Positions 42,677 to 51,615 of a DNA stretch of 64,000 nt are shown here, in pieces (the first letter of the stretch is position 1; each line of letters starts with the position of its first letter). Under the pieces are notes generated by a model. It had not been told where the DNA came from and did not search any database. It saw only the letters and a program-made list of their open reading frames with translations. Made by a program: the position numbers and the translations under genes. The DNA comes from G963663735 sp963663735 (GTDB lineage Bacteria; Acidobacteriota; UBA6911; RPQK01; JAPXNP01). The stretch is taken from positions 372,001 to 436,000 of the forward strand of contig CAXXHN010000001.1 in assembly GCA_963663735.2 (NCBI GenBank), in the 5' to 3' direction.

Positions 42677-45238
42677 CTACTCTATACCTTGCTGAACAGG
42701 ATTCGGAATGTCTATACCTTCTTCCATTTTCCTCTGTTCCAAGAGGAGCCTTCTTTCCTCATTTTTCCTGTCAATAACCGGGTAGGCCAGCTTCAAAGCC
42801 CGCTTAAACTCAAGTGAAAGCTCGGCCACCGAAGGAAGAGTTTTGACTACATGGGGAGTTATGAAGATTATCATTTCAAAACGGCGTTTTGATTTCTCAG
42901 TTTTCCCGAAAAGAGCTCCCAGGATCGGAATGTCTCCGAGCAGAGGTACCCTGCTCTGGCTGTTATTGGTCTGATCGCTGATAATGCCTCCCAGCCCTAC
43001 TGTCTGCCCGTCTCCTACTATCAGGGAAGTCTGTATGTAATTACGGTTTATGGTGGGAGTCAGAGCTGCTCCAGTGGCATTACTTACCTCCATGACCATG
43101 TCCATGCTCACTATTCCGCTGGCGCTTATCCTGGGTACAATTTGAAGGGTTGTTCCGGTGGACCTGTAAGTAATGGAGTTAACAAAGCTGGTGCTTCCGG
43201 AGATGAGGGGATCTCCGTAGGACGCGGAAGTCACCGGAACCTCAGCACCGATGTTGATTGAAGCCATGGTTCCGTCCTTGGCCAGCAACCTGGGAGCTTC
43301 CAGCAGTTCCACGTCAGTTTTGGCTTTCAGGGCATTGAGAACGACCTGCAGTTCTCTTTCTCCGCCAATTGCTATCCTGGTAATGGCAGAAACTGCCCCA
43401 TCGGAAACACTGGCTGTGGTTGCCGGGCCGATCGTAGTCCCGCTCACACCGGTACCACTTTCCTGCAGAAAAGAACTTATACCGTAGGAAAGATCATTGG
43501 TCAGTTCCACCGAAAAAATCTGAGCTTCGATGAAGACCTGCCTGGGAAGGATGTCCAGCTGCTCAATGGTGCCAAGCATGAACTGTATGTCAGCCTGGGA
43601 GCCCTGTATGATCAGCGAGTTGGAGAATTCATTAACAACCATTTTGACATTCCCAGCCATAATACCCCTTATCTGGGACTGGGTATTCTGGGAAAGCTGG
43701 GGGCCCAGCTGCCGGCTTCCTGACATGCCTCCACTGCCGTAACCTCCGCTGCCATAACCTCCGCTGCCATAACCTCCACTGCCGTAACTGCCATAACCTC
43801 CGCTGCCATAACCTCCGCTGCCATAACCTCCGCTGCCGTAACCTCCGCTGCCGTAACTGCCATAACCTCCGCTGCCATAACCGCCTGATCCTGAAACAAA
43901 TCCAGGATTCTGGTAAGTGTTCCCGTATTGCTGTCCCTGTGTGCCAGTAGCTCCGGTTGTTGAGGTTGGGGAGGAATTAGGCATGCCGTACCCATCCCTG
44001 TAGAGTTCTGCCAGGATCTGGGCTATCTGGACAGCGGTATTGTTCTCCACCTGGTATACATGAGTCTTAATATTGCTGGTGGCTGAAGGAACAATGTCAA
44101 GCTTATCAATCCAGCTCTTGACTTCTTCAAAAACCTTCCCGGCCCGGGTTACAACCAAAAGACTGTTAAGCCTTTCGATTGCTACGATCCTTACTCCGGC
44201 AGCGGATTCACCAGTCGAAAATATTTTCCCCAGATCCTCTGCGACAGCAGCTGCCTGGTGGAACCTGATTGGGATCAATTCCACCCTGTTGAACTTGAAG
44301 TAATTAGTGTCAAGGAGGTCAACCAATTCCAGCACCTGTTGAACATTCTTCCTGTGATCCGTAATCAGGAGCATGTTTCCGGTCTGAAAATCCACTACAG
44401 TGGCTCCAGGGGTCAGGAACACCTGTGCCATCTGCAGCATCTGCTCAGAAACAATGTAATTTAGAGGGATAATGTAGGTAATGACACCTTTTTCCTGGCT
44501 TAATTCCATTCCCACAGCCGCACCTGGTTTCTCTGGTGCCGCTGTCTTGGTTTCCTGTTTCTCGGCAGCAGGCTGGTCTATGCCATCGTCAACGTCTGCC
44601 TCATCTTCTTTGGATTCTTCGGCAGCAACCTCAACTTCTGGAAAAGAAGCGTTGATCTTATGAGGAATCGTTGGGCTTTCAGCTATGGGAACGACGGCAT
44701 ACATGCCGTTATCCTGCTCTACAATAGCAATGCTGTTCATCATCAGCAGCTGTTCCAGTACTTCAAAAAGCTTTTCCCTGGGAATCTTGCCACTTGTATA
44801 TATACTTACCTCTCCCTGTACTTCAGGATCGATCACGTAAGAATAGCCTAACTCCTGCATTATTGAATTAATCACGCGGTTAATAGCGACGCTTTCGAAC
44901 TTTAGTCCAATGCCTGATTCTGTGGACTCAAGTTTCGCGGACGTTGGTATGGAAGCAACTGAGCCTCCTCCCACCATGGGAGGCTTTTCACTGTTTCCAT
45001 CAGGAGCGGGGCTGGTTTCCTGGTCACTACTCCTCTTGGCGGTTGGAGTGGGCCGAAATGAGCGGTTGGGTGTAACCCGTGCCGGAAGCGCTCTTCTCTG
45101 GGTACCAGGAGAAGCCTGGGGAACTGCCGGGGACTGCCTGGTTGTACCGCTTCCCTGGTAAAAAGCAAATCCGGCTCCTTCAAGAGTAGTGAGTAAACTG
45201 AATATCAAAATTAGGCTTGTGAAAAAATGCTTTATCAT
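42677..45238 (-). CDS. gspD: type II secretion system secretin GspD
   Basis: 853 residues from the ATG at 45238 (MIKHFFTSLILIFSLLTT, a signal peptide). It forms the outer-membrane channel of the type II secretion system. N0/N1-type domains are seen as LKFESVAINRVINSIMQELG, YSYVIDPEVQGEVSIY and YIIPLNYIVSEQMLQMAQVF. N2/N3 follow with RLNSLLVVTRAGKVFEEVK and FSNSLIIQGSQADIQFML. The secretin core has RQVFIEAQIFSVELTNDLSY, VGLGGIISDQ and SRVPLLGDIPILGALFGKTE, typical of the family's end. Two unusual insertions are an Ala/Glu-rich stretch near residue 200 and a long Gly-Tyr-Gly-Ser repeat before the last N domain. Last gene of the operon, whereas gspC and gspD lead many classical operons. Confidence 0.95.
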   Translation of the reverse strand: MIKHFFTSLILIFSLLTTLEGAGFAFYQGSGTTRQSPAVPQASPGTQRRALPARVTPNRSFRPTPTAKRSSDQETSPAPDGNSEKPPMVGGGSVASIPTSAKLESTESGIGLKFESVAINRVINSIMQELGYSYVIDPEVQGEVSIYTSGKIPREKLFEVLEQLLMMNSIAIVEQDNGMYAVVPIAESPTIPHKINASFPEVEVAAEESKEDEADVDDGIDQPAAEKQETKTAAPEKPGAAVGMELSQEKGVITYIIPLNYIVSEQMLQMAQVFLTPGATVVDFQTGNMLLITDHRKNVQQVLELVDLLDTNYFKFNRVELIPIRFHQAAAVAEDLGKIFSTGESAAGVRIVAIERLNSLLVVTRAGKVFEEVKSWIDKLDIVPSATSNIKTHVYQVENNTAVQIAQILAELYRDGYGMPNSSPTSTTGATGTQGQQYGNTYQNPGFVSGSGGYGSGGYGSYGSGGYGSGGYGSGGYGSGGYGSYGSGGYGSGGYGSGGYGSGGMSGSRQLGPQLSQNTQSQIRGIMAGNVKMVVNEFSNSLIIQGSQADIQFMLGTIEQLDILPRQVFIEAQIFSVELTNDLSYGISSFLQESGTGVSGTTIGPATTASVSDGAVSAITRIAIGGERELQVVLNALKAKTDVELLEAPRLLAKDGTMASINIGAEVPVTSASYGDPLISGSTSFVNSITYRSTGTTLQIVPRISASGIVSMDMVMEVSNATGAALTPTINRNYIQTSLIVGDGQTVGLGGIISDQTNNSQSRVPLLGDIPILGALFGKTEKSKRRFEMIIFITPHVVKTLPSVAELSLEFKRALKLAYPVIDRKNEERRLLLEQRKMEEGIDIPNPVQQGIE
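43728..43888 (-). repeat. 15-base tandem repeat inside gspD encoding GGYGS units
   Basis: About ten copies of a 15-base unit (CCATAACCTCCGCTG on the plus strand), interrupted twice by a six-base SY-type variant, encode GSGGYGS repeats. The unit length keeps the frame, so copy number can vary without destroying the protein. Confidence 0.9.
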
Positions 45239-45290
45239 ATTTTCTCTTGTCCACATGTAATCATGTTTATCATAAAAGGTTATAAGTGTT

Positions 45291-46052
45291 CTATTCAGGA
45301 TTGGCTACGGGACGGCTTCCTGGCAACGCTGTTGGCCTGCTTGAAAACCTTCCGGTCCCTATGGATGAACTTCCCCTGGGGGAAGAAGACGATTTTGCTG
45401 CCCCCAAACCCATGTCACCTGAAGCAGGAGGTTCAACCGTTGTTACATCTACAACAGACTGGCGGTTTCCTATTGTTACAATATTTATGGATGACTTGCT
45501 TCCAGGAGACGGTTTCCTGGCCGTCTTGCTTTCAGAACCTGTGCCAAAAACGTCAATTACTTCAGACAAATCATTCCAGGTAAGTTTGGTCGCAGTATCA
45601 GTTATTTCTGCCACTGTCCATCCTTGAATCGTGTCATTGATTCCTACAATACGGCTTTCACCGCTGGCGCTGTTTTTGCTGTCAAACACAGTAATCAGCG
45701 CTTTCTTTTCACCATTGCTCTCAATCACGCCCTGCATCTCCGGATCCTTTGGGAACTTGGGGGCATCAGCCCTACCTGTCCCTTCCCCACTATCAGTTTC
45801 AGGTGGTCGCCTGTCAGGATGGAACAAATCGTTTTCAGCGATATTATAAAAATCACTCTGCAACCTGGAATTCTCAATCTCATGGTAGGCAGGCAGATCC
45901 ACTCCTTCCGCCTGGCTGGATACACTGGCCACTATTCTCTCCAGGGGCCTGGAATTCTCATAATCCTGCCAGCCTGAATAAAACTCATAGGCTAAAACGA
46001 CTATGAAACCAAGCAGTATTACGTTTATTAACAGTATTCTTCTGACAATCAT
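45291..46052 (-). CDS. gspC: type II secretion system inner-membrane protein, GspC-like
   Basis: 253 residues. One N-terminal membrane segment (ILLINVILLGFIVVLAYEFY), a periplasmic part with NDLFHPDRRPP, then a homology-region-like strand set (PEMQGVIESNGEKKALITVF, GESRIVGINDTIQGWTVAEI, TKLTWNDLSEVIDVFG). This is the pattern of the GspC HR domain or PilP, which links the inner-membrane platform to the secretin. The last 70 residues are Ser/Pro/Gly-rich and disordered, and no PDZ domain is present. It lies immediately upstream of gspD, as expected for its partner. Confidence 0.75.
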   Translation of the reverse strand: MIVRRILLINVILLGFIVVLAYEFYSGWQDYENSRPLERIVASVSSQAEGVDLPAYHEIENSRLQSDFYNIAENDLFHPDRRPPETDSGEGTGRADAPKFPKDPEMQGVIESNGEKKALITVFDSKNSASGESRIVGINDTIQGWTVAEITDTATKLTWNDLSEVIDVFGTGSESKTARKPSPGSKSSINIVTIGNRQSVVDVTTVEPPASGDMGLGAAKSSSSPRGSSSIGTGRFSSRPTALPGSRPVANPE

Positions 46053-46082
46053 CTGACTACCTGCCTGACTACTAGGATGCTT

Positions 46083-46652
46083 CTAATCCTGAGAAAGTCT
46101 GATAAACCCGGATATCTGCATCCTGGGAGAAAGTCTCCGGATAGTATTTCCCCTGCTCAACGTACTGCTGATATTAAATTCATCCACTTTTAAATACTTG
46201 GTATGTGTTGAAACAGCCTGGAGAAAACTCGTTAAACTGTCTAATCCTCCTTCAACTGTTATCTCCACAATGATACTGGCATACCTGTCTTCTACCACCC
46301 TGCCTTGTATCGGGAAACTCCTGGAGATTGTTATCTGGCTGGATTCAGCCAACTCCCGGACAATCGTCTCCAGCTGATTCTGAGCCGTTACTTCATTAGA
46401 ACCATCCAGCAGCTGACGGTTAAGCCTTGCGATATCACGGTCAATCTCACCTGACAACTCAACATATCTCTGTTTGTCCCTGAGTACCTGCACTGACTCT
46501 CCCAGTAACTTGCCCTGGCGAGCTAAACGATCATTCAGAGAGGTATAAGAATCAATAAAGGGGAGGATCAGGTAGGTTACCAGGAGGACAACGACCGTGA
46601 ATATCCCTCCGCCAACCAGAATTCTTCTCTCCCGCATCGAAATTTTCTTCAT
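46083..46652 (-). CDS. gspM: type II secretion system GspM/PilO-like protein
   Basis: 189 residues with the short cytoplasmic start MKKISMRERRILVGG, one membrane segment (IFTVVVLLVTYLILPFI), a coiled coil (LRDKQRYVELSGEIDRDIAR) and a ferredoxin-like C-terminal domain (YASIIVEITVEGGLDSLTSF, LSPRMQISGFIRL). This is the layout of GspM and PilO. It overlaps gspL by four bases. In the platform it partners GspL at the inner membrane. Confidence 0.85.
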   Translation of the reverse strand: MKKISMRERRILVGGGIFTVVVLLVTYLILPFIDSYTSLNDRLARQGKLLGESVQVLRDKQRYVELSGEIDRDIARLNRQLLDGSNEVTAQNQLETIVRELAESSQITISRSFPIQGRVVEDRYASIIVEITVEGGLDSLTSFLQAVSTHTKYLKVDEFNISSTLSRGNTIRRLSPRMQISGFIRLSQD

Positions 46653-48067
46653 TCCGCGTCCCCTTCTGTTCCTTCAATTGTCGCGGAAAAAGAAAACCTC
46701 TCTTTGCCCTCATTCCGGGAGTCGGCCCTGATCCAGTTGATTTTAACTGCATCCAGGTAAGGGGATTCCGCAATTATGGGAACCAGGCTTGAGGCCCGAT
46801 TGCCGTTGCCCTGAATCTCAACATCATTGCCGCTGATTTTGAAAGTCCTGAAATAAGCATCTTCCGGTACCCTGGAAGAAAGATCCTCCAGGATGAGGAG
46901 AGTTGCCTGCCGGTTAGCCATCAGGTCTCTCAGCAATGTCACTTCCTCCTGCTTGACCCGCACTTCTTCCCGCAGCTTGAAAACATCATCAACATCTGTT
47001 TCCATCACCTGAATCTGATGTTCTATCTTCTCAAGCAGAACCTTCTCCTGGAAATAACCCTGGGTAGCCCAGCCCAGGCCTACTACCAGGAGGAGAAACG
47101 CCAACACCACCGTGGCGGCCATGCTTGGGGTCCCGCCAACCAGACGCCGGGAAGGCGGTATCAGATTAGGAATTTTCTTCCCTGATTTTTCCAGGCCGGA
47201 AAGAGCCATTCCCAAGGAGGTGATTGTCTGCTCCAAATCAGTTCGCTTCAGCTTCAACTCACTGGTGTTTATTCCATCAGCCAGGTATTCAACGTCTCCA
47301 AACCTGGAGGTCATCTCAGAAAAAAACTCGGCAGGTATCTGCCCTGTCAGGTACATCTTCGAGATCCTGCTGAACTTCATGCTTATCCTGGATACGAAAG
47401 AAGTCGTCTCTACCATCAGCCAGTCGACAGTTAATTCCTGTCCCGGTTTAAGGTAGAAAACTTCAGAATAAAATTCCCTTCCTTGCAGCACCATGATCGC
47501 TTCCGCTTTGTCTGCGGATAACCTGTATATAAGGACTGGATCCTTTTCAGGAAAACCATCCCTGTGAACTCCAGCAGCGTACATCAGCCCGGCTGATGAA
47601 ATCCTGATTGAATAGGGATACAGCCCAAAGCCGTTGAGAAGGTTAAGATAACGATCTATCAAAACCTTTTCCACCATTGAAACTCTCAGCTTGATTCTTC
47701 CCGTAGCCTCATTTCTCTCAATTACGGAATAATCCAGGTAGGATTCCACTTCCTCGTTCGGCTCGTATTTTCTGAACTGAAGCTGTGCAACCTGTTCCAG
47801 GTTCTCCTCGACTTCCTTGGGAAGGGTGATGTACCTTAATATTACAGAATCCCTGGGGATACCAAGAATCACATTGTCCCGGTTAACTGGATGCTGGCTG
47901 ATAAAATGCTGTACCCTGCCATAGAGTTCCGGTTCAGGCATATCAGCATAGTTTTTCAAAACCATACTGCCCTGTACGGCATATCCCTGGTACTGTTTTT
48001 TCAGAACAGTAAAGATGAGGGAATCGTTTAGTATTTCAATGCCCAAAGCAGAATCAAGATTAAACAT
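46649..48067 (-). CDS. gspL: type II secretion system GspL-like protein (PilM-like plus PilN-like)
   Basis: 472 residues. The N-terminal 290 or so are a cytoplasmic actin-like domain of PilM/GspL type (FNLDSALGIEILNDSLIFTV, VILGIPRDSVILRYITLP, SYLDYSVIERNEATGRIKLR). One membrane segment lies near 315-335 (MAATVVLAFLLLVVGLGWAT). The periplasmic PilN-like part has a coiled coil (VFKLREEVRVKQEEVTLLRD) and LILEDLSSRVPEDAYFRTFK. It joins what are separate PilM and PilN proteins in type IV pili, as GspL does. By family it connects the GspE ATPase to the platform. Confidence 0.87.
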   Translation of the reverse strand: MFNLDSALGIEILNDSLIFTVLKKQYQGYAVQGSMVLKNYADMPEPELYGRVQHFISQHPVNRDNVILGIPRDSVILRYITLPKEVEENLEQVAQLQFRKYEPNEEVESYLDYSVIERNEATGRIKLRVSMVEKVLIDRYLNLLNGFGLYPYSIRISSAGLMYAAGVHRDGFPEKDPVLIYRLSADKAEAIMVLQGREFYSEVFYLKPGQELTVDWLMVETTSFVSRISMKFSRISKMYLTGQIPAEFFSEMTSRFGDVEYLADGINTSELKLKRTDLEQTITSLGMALSGLEKSGKKIPNLIPPSRRLVGGTPSMAATVVLAFLLLVVGLGWATQGYFQEKVLLEKIEHQIQVMETDVDDVFKLREEVRVKQEEVTLLRDLMANRQATLLILEDLSSRVPEDAYFRTFKISGNDVEIQGNGNRASSLVPIIAESPYLDAVKINWIRADSRNEGKERFSFSATIEGTEGDAE

Positions 48068-48139
48068 AGTCTGAATTTCTTAAATTTTTAATTGTTATTC
48101 TACAAGATAGAGCTGGAAACTGTTTATAAATTCTCATAT

Positions 48140-49165
48140 TTAAAGCTCAGTGTCAGCCTCATTCCAATATAAAATCCTGTAGCCCCTGGGGCTTCCTGGA
48201 TCCACCTGTACCACTGCCCGGATACGACTTACCACATCAGAATTATCAAGTCTCCCTGCACAATTAAGAGTATATACATTGGACTGAATAATACCCAGGT
48301 AGGAAGAACTCTCCCCTGAGATCCCGGCGATCCCCTGTTCCAGCTGTACCATGTTGGTAAAAGGTGCTTCATTCCTCATCTGGTCTATGCGCAGGGCGGT
48401 CGAATAGTCCAGGCCCGGCAATGAAGCCAGTACCGGGACTGGAGCGGAATTAATATTAATCGCCGCTCCCGTGGAATAAGTAGTGATATATCTCTTAAGC
48501 CCAAAGTACTCGACTGGATCTCCGTTCTGGCCCAAACCCTTTCTTCCGTAAAAAATCTCCGGTGTAATTCCCTTGATTAGAAGCAGTTCCTCGGGAACAG
48601 AGATCGGCCCATTCTTGGTACGGTACGGGGGATTATTCATGAGATAAAAATCTGATTCCGCCCCCATCGGCCTGGGCATATCGTCAACATCAACCCAATC
48701 CAGAATTGAATCTGTGACTTCAGCCGCGGCACCTTCGTTCATGCCCACCATAATGAGCAAATTAAAAATCACAAAATCGGGGGCAGCGTTAACATTGATT
48801 TTTCCAGCTTCATCAATAATGGAAACATCAACGCCTCCCCCGGTCAGATTCAAGGTTAGATGTCCCGGCATTACCTGCGGGACAGTCCCGCCAGGGAATC
48901 CCATACCAACTGCGGCATTTCCAGAGACGGACTGGGACCTCAGAATCTCATAAACTGCATATTCCATTCCCGCTCGGGCCATATAATAGGCCTGCTTCTG
49001 CTCCACCAGGTACCTGGCAGCATCCACCTCGGTACGGATTGTAGCTGAAAAAGAAACTGCAAGCAGGCTCATGGCCAGCACAACCCAGAGCACGATAAGA
49101 AGGACAGCGCCTCTTTCTTCTCCCTGGTTTAAGCCTTTAGTTTCATTCGTATTAATAAATTTCAT
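48140..49165 (-). CDS. gspK: type II secretion system minor pseudopilin GspK
   Basis: 341 residues. The prepilin-like start GEERG / AVLLIVLWVVLAMSLLAVSF places cleavage after Gly19. As is usual for GspK the +5 glutamate is missing. The rest has the GspK pattern: YYMARAGMEYAVYEI, VSIIDEAGKINVNAAPDFVI, VTDSILDWVDVDDMPRPMG and an alpha-domain insert with INSAPVPVLASLPGLDYSTA. GspK caps the pseudopilus tip with GspI and GspJ. The start codon shares its A with the stop of gspJ (TAATG). Confidence 0.92.
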   Translation of the reverse strand: MKFINTNETKGLNQGEERGAVLLIVLWVVLAMSLLAVSFSATIRTEVDAARYLVEQKQAYYMARAGMEYAVYEILRSQSVSGNAAVGMGFPGGTVPQVMPGHLTLNLTGGGVDVSIIDEAGKINVNAAPDFVIFNLLIMVGMNEGAAAEVTDSILDWVDVDDMPRPMGAESDFYLMNNPPYRTKNGPISVPEELLLIKGITPEIFYGRKGLGQNGDPVEYFGLKRYITTYSTGAAININSAPVPVLASLPGLDYSTALRIDQMRNEAPFTNMVQLEQGIAGISGESSSYLGIIQSNVYTLNCAGRLDNSDVVSRIRAVVQVDPGSPRGYRILYWNEADTEL

Positions 49166-50022
49166 TATGGCATGCTTCCCTGCAGTTGGGGATGTTGTGA
49201 CAATATATTCCTTATAGATCTCCCTACACCGGTATTTGGCGAATACTCGGCATTAATCTGTACAAATGTTACCGAGTCACCATGCTCAATTCTGACCGCG
49301 CTGGGTACAGCCATGGCTTCACTTCCATTCCATTGCTGAAACCAGAAAAAACCCTGGCGTACAGGGTCAAAACCGTAATAAGAGAATTCAACCCGCTCAA
49401 TTCCTTCGATTATCGGCAAAGGCTTTCCCTGGGGAGATTCGGTCATCATCAAAAAACTTTCAAAACCCGTATAGGGCATTTCCATGGCTCCCAGGTAAAA
49501 GCTGCCGTTTTCATCCCGGGCCAGACCATACCTGACAATTACCAGTCCCGGGCTATTGACATGCACCAGGGGGACCACCGAAATAAAAGTCATGCTTTCC
49601 GGCTGGCCATAAAATAAAAGCGGCTGCTGCATACGGTTAGCTGAACCGTCAGGCACACTCAGTTGAATCAGTGGGTTATTGATTCCGGCATTGTTTCCCT
49701 GTTCCGGCAAGCCCATCCCCCCACTGGGAACCAGGGGGTACAGGGATGCTATCTGCCGCTTCATGTGGTTTTCCAGCGCCCTACTTATAGCCTCAGCCTG
49801 TATGCGTTCCTGGCCCCTGTCATAACTGTTCAGGGCCATGTTCAAAGAAGAAAAAACCAGCACCGACAGAAGCCCCATAATTGCAACGGCAACTATTACC
49901 TCAAGCAGAGTAAATCCCCGGGTTAACGGTTCGTCAGATAGCAAATCCTTACATTTACTCTGCTTACAACTGCTGGTATTCATAAATAATCTTTGAATGG
50001 CTGGGAAAACCGGATCTATCAT
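49165..50022 (-). CDS. gspJ: type II secretion system minor pseudopilin GspJ
   Basis: 285 residues from the ATG at 50022, two bases after the gspI stop. A longer frame would overlap gspI by 76 bases. The leader is long (36 residues, PLTRG) before the prepilin motif FTLLEVIVAVAIMGLLSVLV. The body matches GspJ: SYDRGQERIQAEAISRALEN, FYGQPESMTFISVVP, MPYTGFESFLMM and IEGIERVEFSYYGF. An internal ATG at 49983 would give a shorter leader and is an alternative. Forms the tip complex with GspI and GspK. Confidence 0.9.
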   Translation of the reverse strand: MIDPVFPAIQRLFMNTSSCKQSKCKDLLSDEPLTRGFTLLEVIVAVAIMGLLSVLVFSSLNMALNSYDRGQERIQAEAISRALENHMKRQIASLYPLVPSGGMGLPEQGNNAGINNPLIQLSVPDGSANRMQQPLLFYGQPESMTFISVVPLVHVNSPGLVIVRYGLARDENGSFYLGAMEMPYTGFESFLMMTESPQGKPLPIIEGIERVEFSYYGFDPVRQGFFWFQQWNGSEAMAVPSAVRIEHGDSVTFVQINAEYSPNTGVGRSIRNILSQHPQLQGSMP

Positions 50023-50024
50023 TT

Positions 50025-50471
50025 TTATGGCCTGAAAAGCGGATTGCCCATGCCACCTGGCCCCATGGTGCCGATCATCGGGGATACAGTTTTCAGGCAA
50101 ACCGCCCTGTATGTCTTACCCCTGACATCACCTTTGAATAAAATATCAACCACCACACTTAATATCTCAGTCTGCCTCTCCTGCGGCACTGGAAGGGCCA
50201 TGCCGTTATCCGGTGGATTCCAGTGTGCTACCTGCACCAAATAACTGAAATCCGCATCAAGCTCACCAGAGAGTTCCACAGGTCCGATAATCGCCTGATC
50301 GCTGAGTACTTCATTCATCACATTTTCAGCATGGTTCATGGCTGTCTGCGCCATGGAAATCCTGTGAATATTTTTTAAACCACCACTGAAAACCTGCATA
50401 GCCATGCTCACGCCGATTCCCAGTATGGCCACAGCCACAACGATTTCAAGTAATGTGAATCCTTTCTTCAT
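50025..50471 (-). CDS. gspI: type II secretion system minor pseudopilin GspI
   Basis: 148 residues with a very short leader, MKKG / FTLLEIVVAVAILGIGVSMA, cleaved after Gly4 by the prepilin peptidase. The GspI pattern continues (RISMAQTAMNHAENVMNEVL, FSYLVQVAHWNPPDN, TEILSVVVDILFKGDVRGKT). The C-terminus is Met/Gly-rich. Gene order H-I-J-K as in classical clusters. Confidence 0.9.
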   Translation of the reverse strand: MKKGFTLLEIVVAVAILGIGVSMAMQVFSGGLKNIHRISMAQTAMNHAENVMNEVLSDQAIIGPVELSGELDADFSYLVQVAHWNPPDNGMALPVPQERQTEILSVVVDILFKGDVRGKTYRAVCLKTVSPMIGTMGPGGMGNPLFRP

Positions 50472-50507
50472 AATACATCCACGCGGAGAGCCCTCCCCTG
50501 GAGGAGA

Positions 50508-50999
50508 TTACTCCCGATCCTCAAGAGTCTCGACCACGCTGAACCCGGTCACAGGGTCCACAATAACTCTCACTTTCCTGCCCTGGGCGCTGCTGAGATA
50601 AAAAACACCTCCGGAACTCCGTCCCGAGGGATAAAAGCTGACTTCTCCGGGTACGGTTCCTTCAAGTCTTGCCTCTCTGACAAACCTGACCCCGTCCGGC
50701 AATGGAAAAACCTTCATCGCCCTGCCGTATTCATCTGCCAGCACGTACTCCACCGCTTCCCGGGAAAACTCGTTCAGGGCAATCATCACCCGGAAAGGAT
50801 GCTGCCTGCCGATAGCAAAGGATCTGGCCTGCTTCATCACGGTAGCCAAATCACGTCCTGCGGTTTCCACCTGCAGGTTGGTAAACGCTCCTGAAAAAGA
50901 GGGCAGAACTATAGCCGAGGCAGCAGCAATAAGGACTACTACCACTATAAGTTCCAGCAGGGAAAATCCCTTGTTGCTACCAGGATACGATGTCGGCAT
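50508..50999 (-). CDS. gspH: type II secretion system minor pseudopilin GspH
   Basis: 163 residues from the ATG at 50999 (MPTSYPGSNKG / FSLLELIVVVVLIAAASAIV), cleaved after Gly11. It overlaps the end of gspG by 23 bases. GspH features: AGRDLATVMKQARSFAIGRQ, YVLADEYGRAMKVFPLPDGV and VSFYPSGRSSGGVFYLSSAQ, the last being the conserved end of GspH-type beta domains. A GGAG precedes the start. Confidence 0.9.
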   Translation of the reverse strand: MPTSYPGSNKGFSLLELIVVVVLIAAASAIVLPSFSGAFTNLQVETAGRDLATVMKQARSFAIGRQHPFRVMIALNEFSREAVEYVLADEYGRAMKVFPLPDGVRFVREARLEGTVPGEVSFYPSGRSSGGVFYLSSAQGRKVRVIVDPVTGFSVVETLEDRE

Positions 51000-51405
51000 T
51001 ATCTCCGTCACCACCTTCAACACCATCAGCACCGAAGCTCATAATGTCATAGTCGCCATTCTGACCCGGACAGCGATAATCATAATCCCGACCCCAGGGG
51101 TCTACAGGTACCCTTTTTTTCTCCAGATAGGGGCCACTCCAGTTCTGTATTCCCGGATCATCCACCAGGGCCAGCAAACCTTCTGATGTATTGGGGTACC
51201 TCCCAATGTCAAACCTGAAAAGGCTGAGAGCACCCTCAAGATTATTAATCTGAACCCTTGCTATGTCTGCTTTGCCCTTGCCCAGCCTGTTCATAACGCT
51301 GGGTCCCACAATAGTTGCCAGCAGTCCAAGGATTACGAGAACCACGATTAATTCAATGAGTGAAAACCCTCTTTGCCTGTCTCTTTCTGCGTTGAACTTT
51401 TTCAT
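50977..51405 (-). CDS. gspG: type II secretion system major pseudopilin GspG
   Basis: 142 residues from the ATG at 51405, which follows GAGGGG by eight bases. Leader MKKFNAERDRQRG / FSLIELIVVLVILGLLATIV, cleaved after Gly13. Major pseudopilin hallmarks: KADIARVQINNLEGALSLFR, DIGRYPNTSEGLLALV, WSGPYLEKKRVPVDPWGRDY and a C-terminal Asp/Gly-rich calcium-site-like loop (DGVEGGDGDNADIVSW). It builds the pseudopilus shaft. A 210-base gap to gspF may hold a separate promoter for gspG onward. Confidence 0.95.
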   Translation of the reverse strand: MKKFNAERDRQRGFSLIELIVVLVILGLLATIVGPSVMNRLGKGKADIARVQINNLEGALSLFRFDIGRYPNTSEGLLALVDDPGIQNWSGPYLEKKRVPVDPWGRDYDYRCPGQNGDYDIMSFGADGVEGGDGDNADIVSW

Positions 51406-51615
51406 CACTTTCCCCTCAAAAAAAATCTTATTTGCCACCCAGTTAAAAACGTGCTGAACCTGAATCCAACAGATAGCACTGCTTCCTGTTTCTTATGATC
51501 CATCATTCAACCGGGTTAATCAGCCGATTCCTTATAAATATTGCAAATGCGCGAAATATCCCGAGATTAAGATCCTCTCTTTTCTCCGGGTAGCCTGCCC
51601 CCGTTCCGGCCTGCT

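Noticed and set aside
43728..43888. Regular repeats considered as a CRISPR array
   Set aside because: The 15-base units are directly adjacent without spacers and encode GGYGS within the gspD frame.
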